From NCBI RefSeq assembly GCF_009758125.1, contig NZ_WRXO01000005.1:496001-560000 (forward strand): 64,000 nt of DNA, given 5' to 3'. This document shows, piece by piece, positions 26,541 to 34,814 of this stretch; the stretch's first letter is position 1; every line of letters starts with the position of its first letter. The stretch is from Chitinophaga oryziterrae (lineage in GTDB: Bacteria; Bacteroidota; Bacteroidia; Chitinophagales; Chitinophagaceae). The translations under genes were made by a program, and so were the position numbers. Under the pieces are notes generated by a model, which saw nothing but the letters and a program-made list of their open reading frames with translations, was not told where the DNA came from and made no database searches.

Positions 26541-26818
26541 CAGCCATAACTATTTATATAACGCTGCATTGAACTTGTAAATACCTGCATCGCATTTCCT
26601 TCAAGATCCTGATTTTTAAAAGCACCATACATAGTGTCAAAGCGGAGTCCTGACGTTCTTTTGTAAAAGTCGTAGAACTCGGATTTTGAAAGTAATATCT
26701 GATTGGGATAGCTGTACATAACTGCTGTGTGGCGTTTGCTGGGGGAGATGTAAATACTGTCTCCGCATAAAATGGTCCCGTCAGTGCCATCGTCATGTAC
26801 TATCTCAGTTAGTTCAAT
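26540..26818 (-). pseudogene. Orphan reading frame in phase with the SRPBCC gene, no start codon
   Basis: Directly after the TAA of the SRPBCC gene (26819-26821) the same frame continues open for 92 codons to TGA at 26540. The translation looks protein-like (TDGTILCGDSIYISPSK, HTAVMYSYPNQILLSK, SEFYDFYKRTSGLRFD, MQVFTSSMQRYINSYG), and the first Met is about 38 codons in. I do not recognise it. It may be the C-terminal remnant of a gene whose front was lost, or a readthrough extension. An overlapping 80-codon frame at 26554-26796 looks like its shadow. Confidence 0.4.
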
Positions 26819-27322
26819 TTATTTGTTTAGGGTTAACAATAATTCATCCAGTTTTTTCAGGGTTGCTAACATTCCTTGTTCCATGCCCATTTGGATGACC
26901 TGTTCCAAATCTGAAAGAGATTTATACTTAACGATGGTTTCTACTAAGGCGTTTTCGCCTTTATCTGTAAAGGTTACAAGCCATTCTGCACGGGGCAGGT
27001 CTTTATTTATTTCGCCTTCTGCATTACTAAAAGCATCCGAAGAAGTGTAGTAGTCAATTGGTTTAATTTTAAGATACTCAGTATACCCCCAATATTCTGT
27101 ACCGTTGGGTTCTACCATTGCATAATGCCAGTGACCTCCTTCACGAAAATCCATTGACTTAGTCTTGGTGGTTAGCGGCGCCGGCGCAAACCATCTGTCA
27201 AGCAATTCACTTTTGGTATAACAATCCCAAACTAATTGCCGGCCGGCTAGAAACTCGCGTCTGATTGTCAGCGTATTTTTTTCCTTATCTGTAATGAAGT
27301 CGAATTGCAAATTGTGTGTCAT
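26819..27322 (-). CDS. SRPBCC/AHSA1-like domain protein
   Basis: A 167-residue protein of the activator of Hsp90 ATPase homologue (AHSA1) group. Typical features: TIRREFLAGRQLVWDCYTKSELLDRWFAP at the start, MDFREGGHWHYAMVEPNG in the middle, and TLKKLDELL at the end. It is a START-like hydrophobic pocket protein of unclear ligand. Its start overlaps the stop of the ArsR gene by one base (TAATG), so the two are translationally coupled, a very common pair in bacteria. Confidence 0.88.
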   Translation of the reverse strand: MTHNLQFDFITDKEKNTLTIRREFLAGRQLVWDCYTKSELLDRWFAPAPLTTKTKSMDFREGGHWHYAMVEPNGTEYWGYTEYLKIKPIDYYTSSDAFSNAEGEINKDLPRAEWLVTFTDKGENALVETIVKYKSLSDLEQVIQMGMEQGMLATLKKLDELLLTLNK

Positions 27323-27639
27323 TAATTTTTCTTTTTAATAGTTAATAAAAGTTGATCGAGTTGCAGAAAACGGCTTTCCCAAATCTTCCTGAATTGTTCC
27401 AGCCATTTGTCTATTTCTTTCATTTTGTCAATTTCAAGTTGATAATATATTTCCCGGCCATGCTGTTCCTGTTTCAACAGTTCGCATTCCGTTAAAACTC
27501 TCAGATGTTTTGAAATTGCTTGTCGTGTCGTATCAAAATGCTCGGCAATAGCATTAGGTGTCATTGCCTGCATTGCAATTAAAGCGATGATGGCCCTCCG
27601 TGTGGGGTCGGCAATAGCTTGAAAAATATCTCTTCTCAT
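27322..27639 (-). CDS. ArsR-family winged-helix repressor
   Basis: A 105-residue protein: DIFQAIADPTRRAIIALIAMQAMTPNAIAEHFDTTRQAISKHLRVLTECELLKQEQHGREIYYQL is the standard ArsR HTH (recognition helix TTRQAISKHLRVL) and wing. No metal-binding cysteine motif, so it belongs to the group paired with SRPBCC genes. It probably represses its own operon through the paired operator at 28090-28131. Confidence 0.9.
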   Translation of the reverse strand: MRRDIFQAIADPTRRAIIALIAMQAMTPNAIAEHFDTTRQAISKHLRVLTECELLKQEQHGREIYYQLEIDKMKEIDKWLEQFRKIWESRFLQLDQLLLTIKKKN

Positions 27640-27690
27640 GGAAGTGTTATTTCAATTTGTTGATTCTACCTAACCGTACCGTTTGAATTA

Positions 27691-28071
27691 TTATTTCCTT
27701 ATCATCGGCAGGTACTTTTCCTTGTTGTCAATAATTACCCAAAGAATAATTGCGATCAATACAAATACGATGGGTAAACCTGATGGAGCCATGCTGATGT
27801 TGGCAAGTAGAATACCCGTCAAAACAGGTAAAATAACAATTGCGCCAAGTGCTCTGGTCCTGTTGAAGATTAATAACAAACCGCCAAGAATTTCTATGGC
27901 TCCAACCAGCGGAAGAAGCCAGCCTATTTCTATAAATGCTTTTACGGCTTTCATCATTTTCTCAGGCATTTCCTTAGGCATCGGCATGTAGTGGAAGAAT
28001 TTATCCAGTCCCGAATTAATAAACAGCAGGCCGGTCAGCAGGCATAAAATAAAAAGGATTTTACTTTTCAT
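27691..28071 (-). CDS. DoxX-like membrane protein
   Basis: A 126-residue protein with four hydrophobic segments: residues 4-22, 47-68, 75-95 and 100-118. It shows the DoxX-family pattern FINSGLDKFFHYMPMP, FIEIGWLLPLVGAIEILGGLLLIF and LGAIVILPVL. Inner membrane, no known catalytic role. First gene of the DoxX-ArsR-SRPBCC operon, with 51 bp before the ArsR gene. Confidence 0.85.
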   Translation of the reverse strand: MKSKILFILCLLTGLLFINSGLDKFFHYMPMPKEMPEKMMKAVKAFIEIGWLLPLVGAIEILGGLLLIFNRTRALGAIVILPVLTGILLANISMAPSGLPIVFVLIAIILWVIIDNKEKYLPMIRK

Positions 28072-28089
28072 AATTAGTTATTTATATAA

Positions 28090-28131
28090 GAAACCATTCG
28101 GTTGCAAATATAAGTGCAACTAATTGGTTTC
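28090..28131. promoter_or_regulatory. Paired ArsR operator upstream of the DoxX operon
   Basis: Two 17-bp half-elements, 28090-28106 (GAAACCATTCGGTTGCA) and 28115-28131 (TGCAACTAATTGGTTTC), form an inverted repeat matching at 13 of 17 positions around an 8-bp spacer. Each half is itself a small palindrome of the form AAC(C)-N-GGTT. This fits a dimer pair of the ArsR protein encoded in the operon. Confidence 0.6.
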
Positions 28132-28274
28132 GCAAAATAATTTTAAGAAATTTCTCAGGAGTTCAAAATTTGGAGATGTTCATCTGGGAGGAAATGGATT
28201 ACCTGAAAGAACTTGCGGGGCCGCAAAGCCATTTACTAAAGTTACCGCTTATTATAACAGTATTTTCAATATTT

Positions 28275-28310
28275 GAAATTGCAATAAAAATGCAGACAAA
28301 TTGCAATTTC
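28275..28310. terminator. Hairpin after the metal-resistance operon
   Basis: GAAATTGCAAT (28275-28285) and ATTGCAATTTC (28300-28310) are perfect reverse complements, 14-base loop. It lies beyond the P-type ATPase stop (28363). The T run is weak, so the terminator call is tentative. Confidence 0.45.
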
Positions 28311-28362
28311 CTGCAAAAGAGTAAAGACAATTGTAGTTCACAAGCGAATGGTCTGTTTGCTT

Positions 28363-31056
28363 CTAAAGCACCCATTTCATCTTTTTGACAAATTGTATTA
28401 ATATTAGAGACAATACAGAAAAAACAACCACAACTGTCCAGTCCTGCCAACTATAGATTGTCACATCAAGCACTTTTCTTAGAGGTATAATCCAGTAAGA
28501 TAACATTGTTATTAATATGCAAATAGCTATAGCAATCCACACGTATTTATTACGGAATACTTCTGTTTTAAAGAAAGATATTCCTTTTTCAAATGACATA
28601 TTAAAAACATGAAGGATCTGGGAAAAAATGAGGGTATAGAAAAGTATATTATTGCAAAGTTCAGGACTCCACCTCTCTGCGTTATGCAACCATTCATGGC
28701 TGGTTAATACCGCACCAATGGTTGTGATTGACATAATTGTAGAATAAACAAAAATGGCGGTCCACCTTTTTTTATCAATGATCGCAATATTAGGTGAATA
28801 GGGTTTCCGCTGCATGATGTGCGGTGCCGCTTTGGTGAGGCCGAGGGCCAGGGCGGGGAGCACATCTGTAACCAGGTTGATAAATAATATCTGCAATGGA
28901 AAAAGCTGGAAATGCAAATTGAAAACAGAAGCCGTCGCAATAATTAATAACTCACTGAGATTGCAGGACATCAAAAAGACGACAAATTTTCGGATATTAT
29001 CAAAAATCGCTCTTCCTTGCCTGATTGCCAGCACAATGGATGAAAATGCATCATCTTTCAATACGATATCTGCCACTTCCTGCGCTACCTGGGTTCCTCT
29101 GAGCCCCATTGCTATCCCTATATCCGCTTTTTTTAGCGCGGGTGCATCGTTTACACCGTCGCCGGTCATGCCTACTACCATTTTCTTTTCCTGGTAAAAA
29201 GTAACAAGATCCAGCTTTTGTTGTGGGTTTACGCGCGCAAAAACAGTGGCCTTTAGCCATTTGGCTTTATCATCATCTGTTAAATCTTTAAAGTGCTTCA
29301 TCGAACTGCCATGCACTACTTTATCGTCCTGGTTAGCCAGTCCTAAACGTTGTGCAATATTTTGGGCAGTGGCTGGATGATCACCGGTAATCATAACTAC
29401 TTTTATCCCGGCCGACTTACACTCCTGAATGGCGGCCGGGACTTCAGGCCTTGGCGGGTCAATGAACCCTATCAACCCGGCCAATGTTAAGTGGTGCAAA
29501 AAGTCCTTTTCCTTTTCTTTGGAGTTCCTAAACGCAAACGCCAGCATTCTTAATCCTGATTGTGCCCGGTTTTCTGCCGCTATAAGCCATTGCTTCTTTT
29601 TTTCTTCCGTAAACCGGACAATGTTATTTCCTTCCAGCACCGATGTGCAGTGTGAGAGTAATTCCTCCACCGCGCCTTTGGCGGCTATATAGTAACCCTG
29701 GCTACTGCTATGATGCAGGGTTGCCATTACCTTTGCTTCAGATGAAAAGGGGATTTCATCCGCTTTAGAAAATTGATGACGATATTCCTGGGCCGACTTT
29801 CCGGAAGCATAAACCATTTTTAATAATCCTGTCTCCAGCGGATCGCCGGATTCTTTTTCAATACCATTCTCAAATTCGTAAGAAGCAGTATTGCACAATG
29901 CAGCTATGCGTAGCAGGTGCTCAAAGGCGGGCTGCCCGGAGATGCTTTCATTCTCCATCCACCGGATGGATATACCGGGGATATCCACATCAATTCCTGA
30001 AGCCGCACCATTTACCTGGACAAATGAGACTTGAATTTTGTTTTGGGTAAGCGTACCTGTTTTGTCCGTACAAATCACATTTGTTCCGCCCAGTGTTTCA
30101 ACCGCTGATAGTTTCTTCACGATCACATTGTGCCGGGCCATACGTAGCATTCCAAAGGCAAGGGCCAAAGTGGCTACGATAGGCAAACCTTCCGGTATTG
30201 CTGCAACGGCAAGGGCAATGGAAGTTTCAAGCATGGTTACCAGTTCGTGACCGTTTAACAACCCGGCAATAAAAACGATGATTACGAGTGCTACTGTTAT
30301 CCAAATCAGTTTTTTACTAAATGACTGTATTTTCTTTTCCAACGGTGTTGCAGCCTGTTGTGCCTGTTGGACCATTGTAGCGATTGCACCGAGCTCTGTA
30401 GACATGCCGGTATTGACGACTGCTGCATACCCATTCCCCAAGGCCACAAATGTTCCTTTATAGAGCATGTTTATACGTTCGGCTAATTGTACATTGGAGG
30501 GCAAAGGGAGGCTGTTTTTTTCAACGGGGAGGGATTCGCCGGTTAGCGCTGATTCATTGGTTTGCAATTGTGATGACTGTATTACCCTTGCATCGGCCGT
30601 TACCATATCACCCGCTTCCACAAACAGGATATCTCCGGGCACCAATTCTTCCGAAGGTACTTCCTCCCGCTTACCGTTACGCATTACCCTGGCAGGAATG
30701 GTGGTTAGCTTTTTGAGCGCCTCCATTGACCGTTCGGCCTGAAACTCCATAAAAAAACCAATGACCGCGTTTATAAATATAACCGCTGTAATGGCAATGC
30801 CATCCAGCCATTCCTTGAAGAAAAAGGAAAGTCCTGCAGCGATGGCCAATAGTAATACAAATGGACTTACAAACTGATTTATCAATACCTGGAACAAGCT
30901 TGTTTTCTTACCTGCTTCAATCCTGTTATAGCCTGACACTTCAAGTCTTTCTTTGGCTTCGCTGGAAGACAGGCCGCTTTCTGCATTAGTATGAAGATCC
31001 TCAATAATGGTTAAATGGTCTTTTACCCATGGTTCTTTTATATCATTAATAGACAT
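28363..31056 (-). CDS. Cation-transporting P-type ATPase (P2/PMR1-SERCA-like)
   Basis: An 897-residue pump with all P-type signatures: actuator loop TGES at 172-175, membrane motif AAIPEGLP (residues 285-292), phosphorylation site DKTGTLT with Asp331, and hinge MTGDGVNDAPALKKADIGIAMG. The PEGL motif, rather than CPC, places it among P2 ATPases (Ca/Mn/Na type) and not P1B heavy-metal pumps. About ten transmembrane helices, the last group at the C-terminus. It is the last gene of the metal-efflux operon, 28 bp after the second adaptor, so its cargo may be a divalent metal. Confidence 0.9.
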   Translation of the reverse strand: MSINDIKEPWVKDHLTIIEDLHTNAESGLSSSEAKERLEVSGYNRIEAGKKTSLFQVLINQFVSPFVLLLAIAAGLSFFFKEWLDGIAITAVIFINAVIGFFMEFQAERSMEALKKLTTIPARVMRNGKREEVPSEELVPGDILFVEAGDMVTADARVIQSSQLQTNESALTGESLPVEKNSLPLPSNVQLAERINMLYKGTFVALGNGYAAVVNTGMSTELGAIATMVQQAQQAATPLEKKIQSFSKKLIWITVALVIIVFIAGLLNGHELVTMLETSIALAVAAIPEGLPIVATLALAFGMLRMARHNVIVKKLSAVETLGGTNVICTDKTGTLTQNKIQVSFVQVNGAASGIDVDIPGISIRWMENESISGQPAFEHLLRIAALCNTASYEFENGIEKESGDPLETGLLKMVYASGKSAQEYRHQFSKADEIPFSSEAKVMATLHHSSSQGYYIAAKGAVEELLSHCTSVLEGNNIVRFTEEKKKQWLIAAENRAQSGLRMLAFAFRNSKEKEKDFLHHLTLAGLIGFIDPPRPEVPAAIQECKSAGIKVVMITGDHPATAQNIAQRLGLANQDDKVVHGSSMKHFKDLTDDDKAKWLKATVFARVNPQQKLDLVTFYQEKKMVVGMTGDGVNDAPALKKADIGIAMGLRGTQVAQEVADIVLKDDAFSSIVLAIRQGRAIFDNIRKFVVFLMSCNLSELLIIATASVFNLHFQLFPLQILFINLVTDVLPALALGLTKAAPHIMQRKPYSPNIAIIDKKRWTAIFVYSTIMSITTIGAVLTSHEWLHNAERWSPELCNNILFYTLIFSQILHVFNMSFEKGISFFKTEVFRNKYVWIAIAICILITMLSYWIIPLRKVLDVTIYSWQDWTVVVVFSVLSLILIQFVKKMKWVL

Positions 31057-31084
31057 ATTGGCTATAATATTAAATTCGTGTTCA

Positions 31085-32218
31085 TTACATTTTCATTCCT
31101 CCCATGCCCGCGCCTTTTTTTAGCACCAAAGCGCTGTTGAGTAAATAAGCACCGCTGGTTACAATCAATTCTCCCACTTTTATTCCGTGGAGTACTTCAA
31201 CTTCATTTTTATTCTGAATACCGGGTTCAATTACCCTGTTCTCATATACGCCTTCGCCTGTTTTTACCCAGGCGGTTACCATGTTGCCAATCAGAATAGC
31301 TGATTTGGGTATTACCATTGTTTTCCTATCATTTCGCCTGATGTTGACATAGGCCATCATTCCTGGCTTTAGCTGATGCCTGCGGCTGATTATTTGGAAA
31401 CGCACGAGGCTGATTTTCTGGTCCGGTTCTATTGTAGGGTTATCAAAAACCGCGGTAGTATTAAAGACTTCACCGGGGTAGGTATCAAATTCAACGGTGA
31501 CAGATGGCTTTTCATGTAGCCATTTTAATTCGCTGGTGTACATCTGAGCCTCGATCCAGATTGCTGATAAATCGGCCAGCCGGAAAAGGGGGCTTCCTGT
31601 TTCCACATATTGCCCTTCTCCAACAGAAAGGTCAACGAGGGTACCGGAAACGGGGCTATAATAGGTAACAAGCGGGGAAGCTACGCGAGTCGTTTCCAGG
31701 AGGGCAATTTGCTCACCGGTAAGTCCGAGTAACAACAATTTCTTCTTCGCTCCATCTACTAACTGATCCACAATCTGTTTCATGGTAACGAACTCCGCCT
31801 GCTGTTGCAGGGCATTCAAATATTCGTTCTCGTATGACAATAATTCCTCGCTGTAAATTGCATATAGCGGTTGGCCCGCTAACACCTGCTGTTGGGGGTT
31901 GTTCACAAATAATTTGTCGAGCCTTCCCCTGAGGCGGGATGTGATTACGGTTATTTTTCTTTCATCAAAATTGGTAGTTCCCAATAATGTAGAGTATTCA
32001 GCCATTGTTTTCACCCTTACCGTGTCTATATGAATGTTCGCATATTCTTCATCGCGTTTGGTAATGGTTACCATATCCATACCAGTATGGTCCTGCATGG
32101 TGGTATTACGATTGCCATGTTTCTGCGGTTTGTTATTTGGATTTCCCCCGGAACATGCAATCTGGCCGGATATTATGACGTAAAAACCAAAAGCAATTAT
32201 GAGGACCTTGTTTTTCAT
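31085..32218 (-). CDS. RND efflux periplasmic adaptor, CusB-like (second copy)
   Basis: A 377-residue lipoprotein-type adaptor (signal ending SGQIACSGG). Domains in order: Met/His-rich leader (TTMQDHTGMDM), beta-barrel/lipoyl halves (SRLRGRLDKLFVNNPQQQVLAGQPLYAIYSEEL ... SPVSGTLVDLSVGEGQYVETGSPLFRL), a short alpha-hairpin, and a C-terminal GAGMGGMKM tail. Met-rich ends are typical of Cu(I)/Ag(I) CusB proteins. It follows another adaptor by 12 bp in the same operon, so two adaptors serve one pump or form a mixed ring. Confidence 0.87.
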   Translation of the reverse strand: MKNKVLIIAFGFYVIISGQIACSGGNPNNKPQKHGNRNTTMQDHTGMDMVTITKRDEEYANIHIDTVRVKTMAEYSTLLGTTNFDERKITVITSRLRGRLDKLFVNNPQQQVLAGQPLYAIYSEELLSYENEYLNALQQQAEFVTMKQIVDQLVDGAKKKLLLLGLTGEQIALLETTRVASPLVTYYSPVSGTLVDLSVGEGQYVETGSPLFRLADLSAIWIEAQMYTSELKWLHEKPSVTVEFDTYPGEVFNTTAVFDNPTIEPDQKISLVRFQIISRRHQLKPGMMAYVNIRRNDRKTMVIPKSAILIGNMVTAWVKTGEGVYENRVIEPGIQNKNEVEVLHGIKVGELIVTSGAYLLNSALVLKKGAGMGGMKM

Positions 32219-32230
32219 GTCTATTCCGGT

Positions 32231-33532
32231 TTAATATTTAATGATGGCTTCACCGTCGGTGAGATAAGCTGCATCCATCGCAATTCTGTCATTTTGTGTT
32301 ACCCCATTTAGTATTTCCACTTTGTTCATACTCCGGTAGCCGGTTTTAACAACTTTTGGCTGAAAAATATGGCTGCCTTCCCTGGTTATCCCAACCTCAA
32401 CCCATACAATTGCCACCTCGCCCAGGTAGTAAACACTGCCGGCCGGCACGGTCATTGATTTTACCGGAACAGATATAGTAGCATCGATCAATGAATTTTG
32501 CTTCAAATTCCCGGACTTATTAGAAATATATACCCTGGCCTGCGTGAATTTCTGTCCATCCTGGTACAACTGTTCAATCAGTTGAATGGTTGTCTGAATT
32601 GGTTTGCCGGGCAGCAACTCACTTGATATTGTTACAGATTGGCCTTTATAAAGATATTTCTCACTTTCCTTGTTAAAGGCAATGATACCCCAGGCCTCTT
32701 TAAAATCGTTTATACGGAAAAGCGTCTGGTCTTTGCTTACGTATATGCCTTCCCGGATACTATTGTCGGTTAGCAGAGATCCCTGGATAGCGGTTGGCGA
32801 ATTGCCTGCATTGCTCATTCCACTACCCATGCTACCGGAAGAATTGCCTGTATTGCCCATAATCGGGGCAGGAGAGGAATTAACCAATACATAACCGTCA
32901 ACGGGGCTGTATATTGGTATGGAAAAAGGGCTATTGCCGATTTTTCCAATCTGTTGCACCTGGGCGCGGGTAAGGCCCAATAAAAGTAATTTTTCCTCAG
33001 CCTTGCGTTGCAGCACTGTATCATTCGTTTTCTGGCGTACATAGAGGTACTCTTCTATATAAGTGTTTAGTTCGGGGCTGTATAGCTCAAGCATTTTTTC
33101 ACCTTTATGTACATGTTGATAATTGTATTTTACATATAGTTGTTCAATCCTACCGGCTACCCGAACCGACACTTTCCTGTCCCGACGCGTGTCGAACGCG
33201 ATATATCCATTGCCGGTTATAGTAAAATCCGTTTCAGCGAAAACCGGCTGTGTTAACTTTTGCCGGGCAATGACGATACGGTTTGTTGGAAGGGTATTCC
33301 AGTGGGTTTCGCTGGTTGAAGTATCGGTCGGCATTTCATTACCCGATGTATTATCCATACCCGGCATTGAATGATGATTTATACTATCATTTATGCCGGC
33401 GGCCGGCGTGGGTTGATGTATATCATGTTTTTTTTCCTCCTGGTGGCATCCGGATAGAGCCAACATCAATGCCACGAATATGGCATTGGCGAAGCTCCTG
33501 TTATACCCTTTATATGATTGCACCCTGTTCAT
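32231..33532 (-). CDS. cusB: RND efflux periplasmic adaptor, CusB-like (first copy)
   Basis: A 433-residue lipoprotein (lipobox ALSGC, Cys29). A His/Met-rich stretch follows (HDIHQ...HHSMPGMDNTSGNEM), a probable metal-capture site. Then come the adaptor halves (VRVAGRIEQLYVKYNYQHVHKGEKMLELYSPEL and SPVDGYVLVNSS) with a Gly/Ser/Asn/Met-rich insert (residues 226-250) between lipoyl parts, and C-terminal barrel and proximal domains. Longer than the second copy. Two bases separate it from the TolC gene. Confidence 0.87.
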   Translation of the reverse strand: MNRVQSYKGYNRSFANAIFVALMLALSGCHQEEKKHDIHQPTPAAGINDSINHHSMPGMDNTSGNEMPTDTSTSETHWNTLPTNRIVIARQKLTQPVFAETDFTITGNGYIAFDTRRDRKVSVRVAGRIEQLYVKYNYQHVHKGEKMLELYSPELNTYIEEYLYVRQKTNDTVLQRKAEEKLLLLGLTRAQVQQIGKIGNSPFSIPIYSPVDGYVLVNSSPAPIMGNTGNSSGSMGSGMSNAGNSPTAIQGSLLTDNSIREGIYVSKDQTLFRINDFKEAWGIIAFNKESEKYLYKGQSVTISSELLPGKPIQTTIQLIEQLYQDGQKFTQARVYISNKSGNLKQNSLIDATISVPVKSMTVPAGSVYYLGEVAIVWVEVGITREGSHIFQPKVVKTGYRSMNKVEILNGVTQNDRIAMDAAYLTDGEAIIKY

Positions 33533-33534
33533 AA

Positions 33535-34794
33535 TTACTTTATCTCTCTTTGATACTCAAATTCGCTTTGTATAGTAAAAACCTGACCAAGTTTATCAAT
33601 ACGCTCCAATTCCTTCATCAACAGCATATTCCATGCATCGAGCAATACAAAAAAGTTTCCTGTGTTTTGCCGGTAAGACAGCAGGTTGCTTTCAAGGTTT
33701 TTCCGGTAAGACGGCAATATGTTCTGATCGTAGTTATCCAGTTGTTCTTTCTCATACATCAGCATAGTTATTTTTTCATGGGTCATCTGCGTAACCATGA
33801 GTTGCATGACAGCCTTTTCCTTTTGCATTGCTTCTATTTCAAACCCCATGGATTTAACGTCGGATTTATACATTTTGGAAGACCATGGTACGATAGGAAT
33901 GGTGACCATACCCATGATTGAGAACTGATTGTCCATACCAAACATATGCCCGTGTGCAATCTGCACCCCAAAATCCGGGCGGGAACCAGAGGCCGCCAGG
34001 CGCTGGTTCAATTTCATTGATTGAATACGGCTCTGCATGGATAGAATATCGTCTCTCAAAAATTGGGAGCTATCGAGTGCTGATAAATAATCGCTACTGT
34101 AATCCTTTGGTGATAACAAAGTATCGATAAGGAAAGGAGTATTTACATCCCGCACCATCAGGGTGTTAAGCCCGATATTGCTTTCAGCAATTTGCGACAG
34201 CGACATTGTTTTCATATTTGCGAGTTCGCCAAGTGATGCTTCCGCTTTGAAGATGGTGCCCAAATCAGCCTGGTTATAAGTGTACTTGTCTTTGGCTGTC
34301 TTAACCAGCATATTGAGCAATTCGCGGTATTCCTTTATCAGCTTCAGCTTCCGCTCCGCTATGTAGCGGCGATAATAGTACAGCCGGGCCGTAAAATGAA
34401 GAATATTTATTTGCCACTTAAGATCATTTTGCTGCACATTTTCCATAGATGCCAGATAGTCCCGTTTCGCATTCAACCTCCGTGTATTGGGGATCATCTG
34501 CTGCACCGAAAGCATAATACCAGCCTGGTTATCCGGGGATTGCTCCTTTATCATAGATAACCGGTAGGGAAAACGGTCTAAAGCCAGGGATACCGTAGGC
34601 GGCATCCAGGCCCTGGCTCCTTCTGCCAACAAATGGATGGAATTTATTTTTGATTCATAAGACTTCAACTGCGGATAGCTTTTGTCGATTTCAGTGAACA
34701 GGTTCGGAATAGTCATCCATATAGAGTCCTGCGCGTGAGACGCGGTAAAAACCGATTGAGTAATAATGTATAATATGACTAATTTTGTATTCAT
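33535..34794 (-). CDS. cusC: TolC/CusC-type outer membrane channel
   Basis: A 419-residue outer membrane efflux protein with a signal peptide ending ASHAQ. It has the long-helix OEP repeats (residues 35-220 and 235-415), Met-rich patches (HGHMFGMDNQFSIMGMVTIP) that fit copper/silver transport, and a C-terminal ELERIDKLGQVFTIQSEFEYQREIK. It sits between the pump and adaptors in the operon. Confidence 0.87.
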   Translation of the reverse strand: MNTKLVILYIITQSVFTASHAQDSIWMTIPNLFTEIDKSYPQLKSYESKINSIHLLAEGARAWMPPTVSLALDRFPYRLSMIKEQSPDNQAGIMLSVQQMIPNTRRLNAKRDYLASMENVQQNDLKWQINILHFTARLYYYRRYIAERKLKLIKEYRELLNMLVKTAKDKYTYNQADLGTIFKAEASLGELANMKTMSLSQIAESNIGLNTLMVRDVNTPFLIDTLLSPKDYSSDYLSALDSSQFLRDDILSMQSRIQSMKLNQRLAASGSRPDFGVQIAHGHMFGMDNQFSIMGMVTIPIVPWSSKMYKSDVKSMGFEIEAMQKEKAVMQLMVTQMTHEKITMLMYEKEQLDNYDQNILPSYRKNLESNLLSYRQNTGNFFVLLDAWNMLLMKELERIDKLGQVFTIQSEFEYQREIK

Positions 34795-34814
34795 GTCGTT
34801 ATTGACAGTTGTGT

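Noticed and set aside
28170..28388. 72-codon plus-strand frame between DoxX and the ATPase genes
   Set aside because: Composition is poor, and it overlaps the operator-proximal region and the ATPase end.
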